Shown piece after piece: positions 5,154 through 5,318 of a stretch of DNA of 5,318 bases. The stretch's first letter is position 1, and the number at the start of each line of letters is the position of its first letter. The position numbers were made by a program, and so were the translations under genes. This stretch comes from Phascolarctobacterium sp. (GTDB lineage: Bacteria > Bacillota > Negativicutes > Acidaminococcales > Acidaminococcaceae): contig SFCN01000087.1 in assembly GCA_004558595.1 (NCBI GenBank), forward strand, positions 1 through 5,318. Direction: 5' to 3'. The notes under the pieces are model-generated. The model was not told the origin of the DNA. It saw only the letters and a list, made by a program, of their open reading frames with translations, and did no database searches.

Positions 5154-5318
5154 TTACAGCAAAACGGTGTATTCGCAGGTGTGCATGCGTGCTTCCACGA
5201 TTTCCACCAGGTCGCCGTAGGCGCTGTCAAAGACGTTCTTGTCGATGATCAGCTGCATAACATTGGTGGCCTCCTCCAAGGTCACGTCCTCGCGAGGGTC
5301 GTTGACGATGAGGATACG
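5154..5318 (-). CDS. DUF2922-like protein, C-terminal 54 residues (cut by right edge)
   Basis: Open from the right edge to TAA at 5156-5154. The visible part, RILIVNDPREDVTLEEATNVMQLIIDKNVF...YGDLVEIVEARM, matches the usual DUF2922 pattern: 'v.DPreDlt..ev...m..ii.knvF....GdLv....A.iv'. These are short proteins (about 70 aa) of unknown role found widely in Bacillota, often beside YvrJ genes. Probably 15-20 residues are missing. It is followed by YvrJ on the same strand, but 164 nt of repeat DNA separate them. Confidence 0.75.
   Translation of the reverse strand, partial: RILIVNDPREDVTLEEATNVMQLIIDKNVFDSAYGDLVEIVEARMHTCEYTVLL

Overview
The window looks like a piece of a Negativicutes genome (diderm Bacillota such as Selenomonas or Phascolarctobacterium relatives). 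A filamentous-haemagglutinin-type adhesin, which needs an outer membrane, sits beside genes with strong Bacillota character: YvrJ and DUF2922 small proteins, AAGGAGG ribosome binding sites and a KilAC-type antirepressor. The genus is an inference. All genes that can be supported lie on the minus strand, so the region is read from right to left.

Right part (5318 to 4600): the end of a DUF2922-like protein is followed by a 49-residue YvrJ-family membrane protein. The spaces around YvrJ hold four copies of a roughly 55-bp GC-rich hairpin repeat, arranged as two inverted pairs with opposite internal order.

Middle (4565 to 2157): a tight four-gene operon of phage character. It encodes a PGRP/Amidase_2-type N-acetylmuramoyl-L-alanine amidase (212 aa), a Bro-N/KilAC antirepressor with a long acidic tail (357 aa), a previously uncalled 40-aa protein, and a secreted staphylococcal-nuclease-like enzyme (163 aa). 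The amidase stop overlaps the antirepressor ribosome binding site, and the 40-aa gene overlaps the nuclease start by 11 nt. The operon ends at a strong intrinsic terminator. No capsid, tail, integrase or replication genes are visible, so this is either a prophage remnant or a domesticated lysis/nuclease module.

Left part (2156 to 1): first an adhesin remnant, consisting of a leader fragment that shares 20 identical bases with the next gene followed by a short ORF resembling an adhesin C-terminus, closed by a terminator. Then comes an intact adhesin start with a clear promoter and ribosome binding site. Its first 453 residues include a signal peptide, a haemagglutination/TPS domain and the beginning of the repetitive beta-helix. 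The gene runs off the left edge.

The working picture is an accessory locus where a cell-wall hydrolase, a regulator and an exported nuclease are co-expressed next to a surface-adhesin locus that has been rearranged by duplication and deletion. Co-expression follows from spacing and overlaps. Any functional link to the adhesin is speculation.
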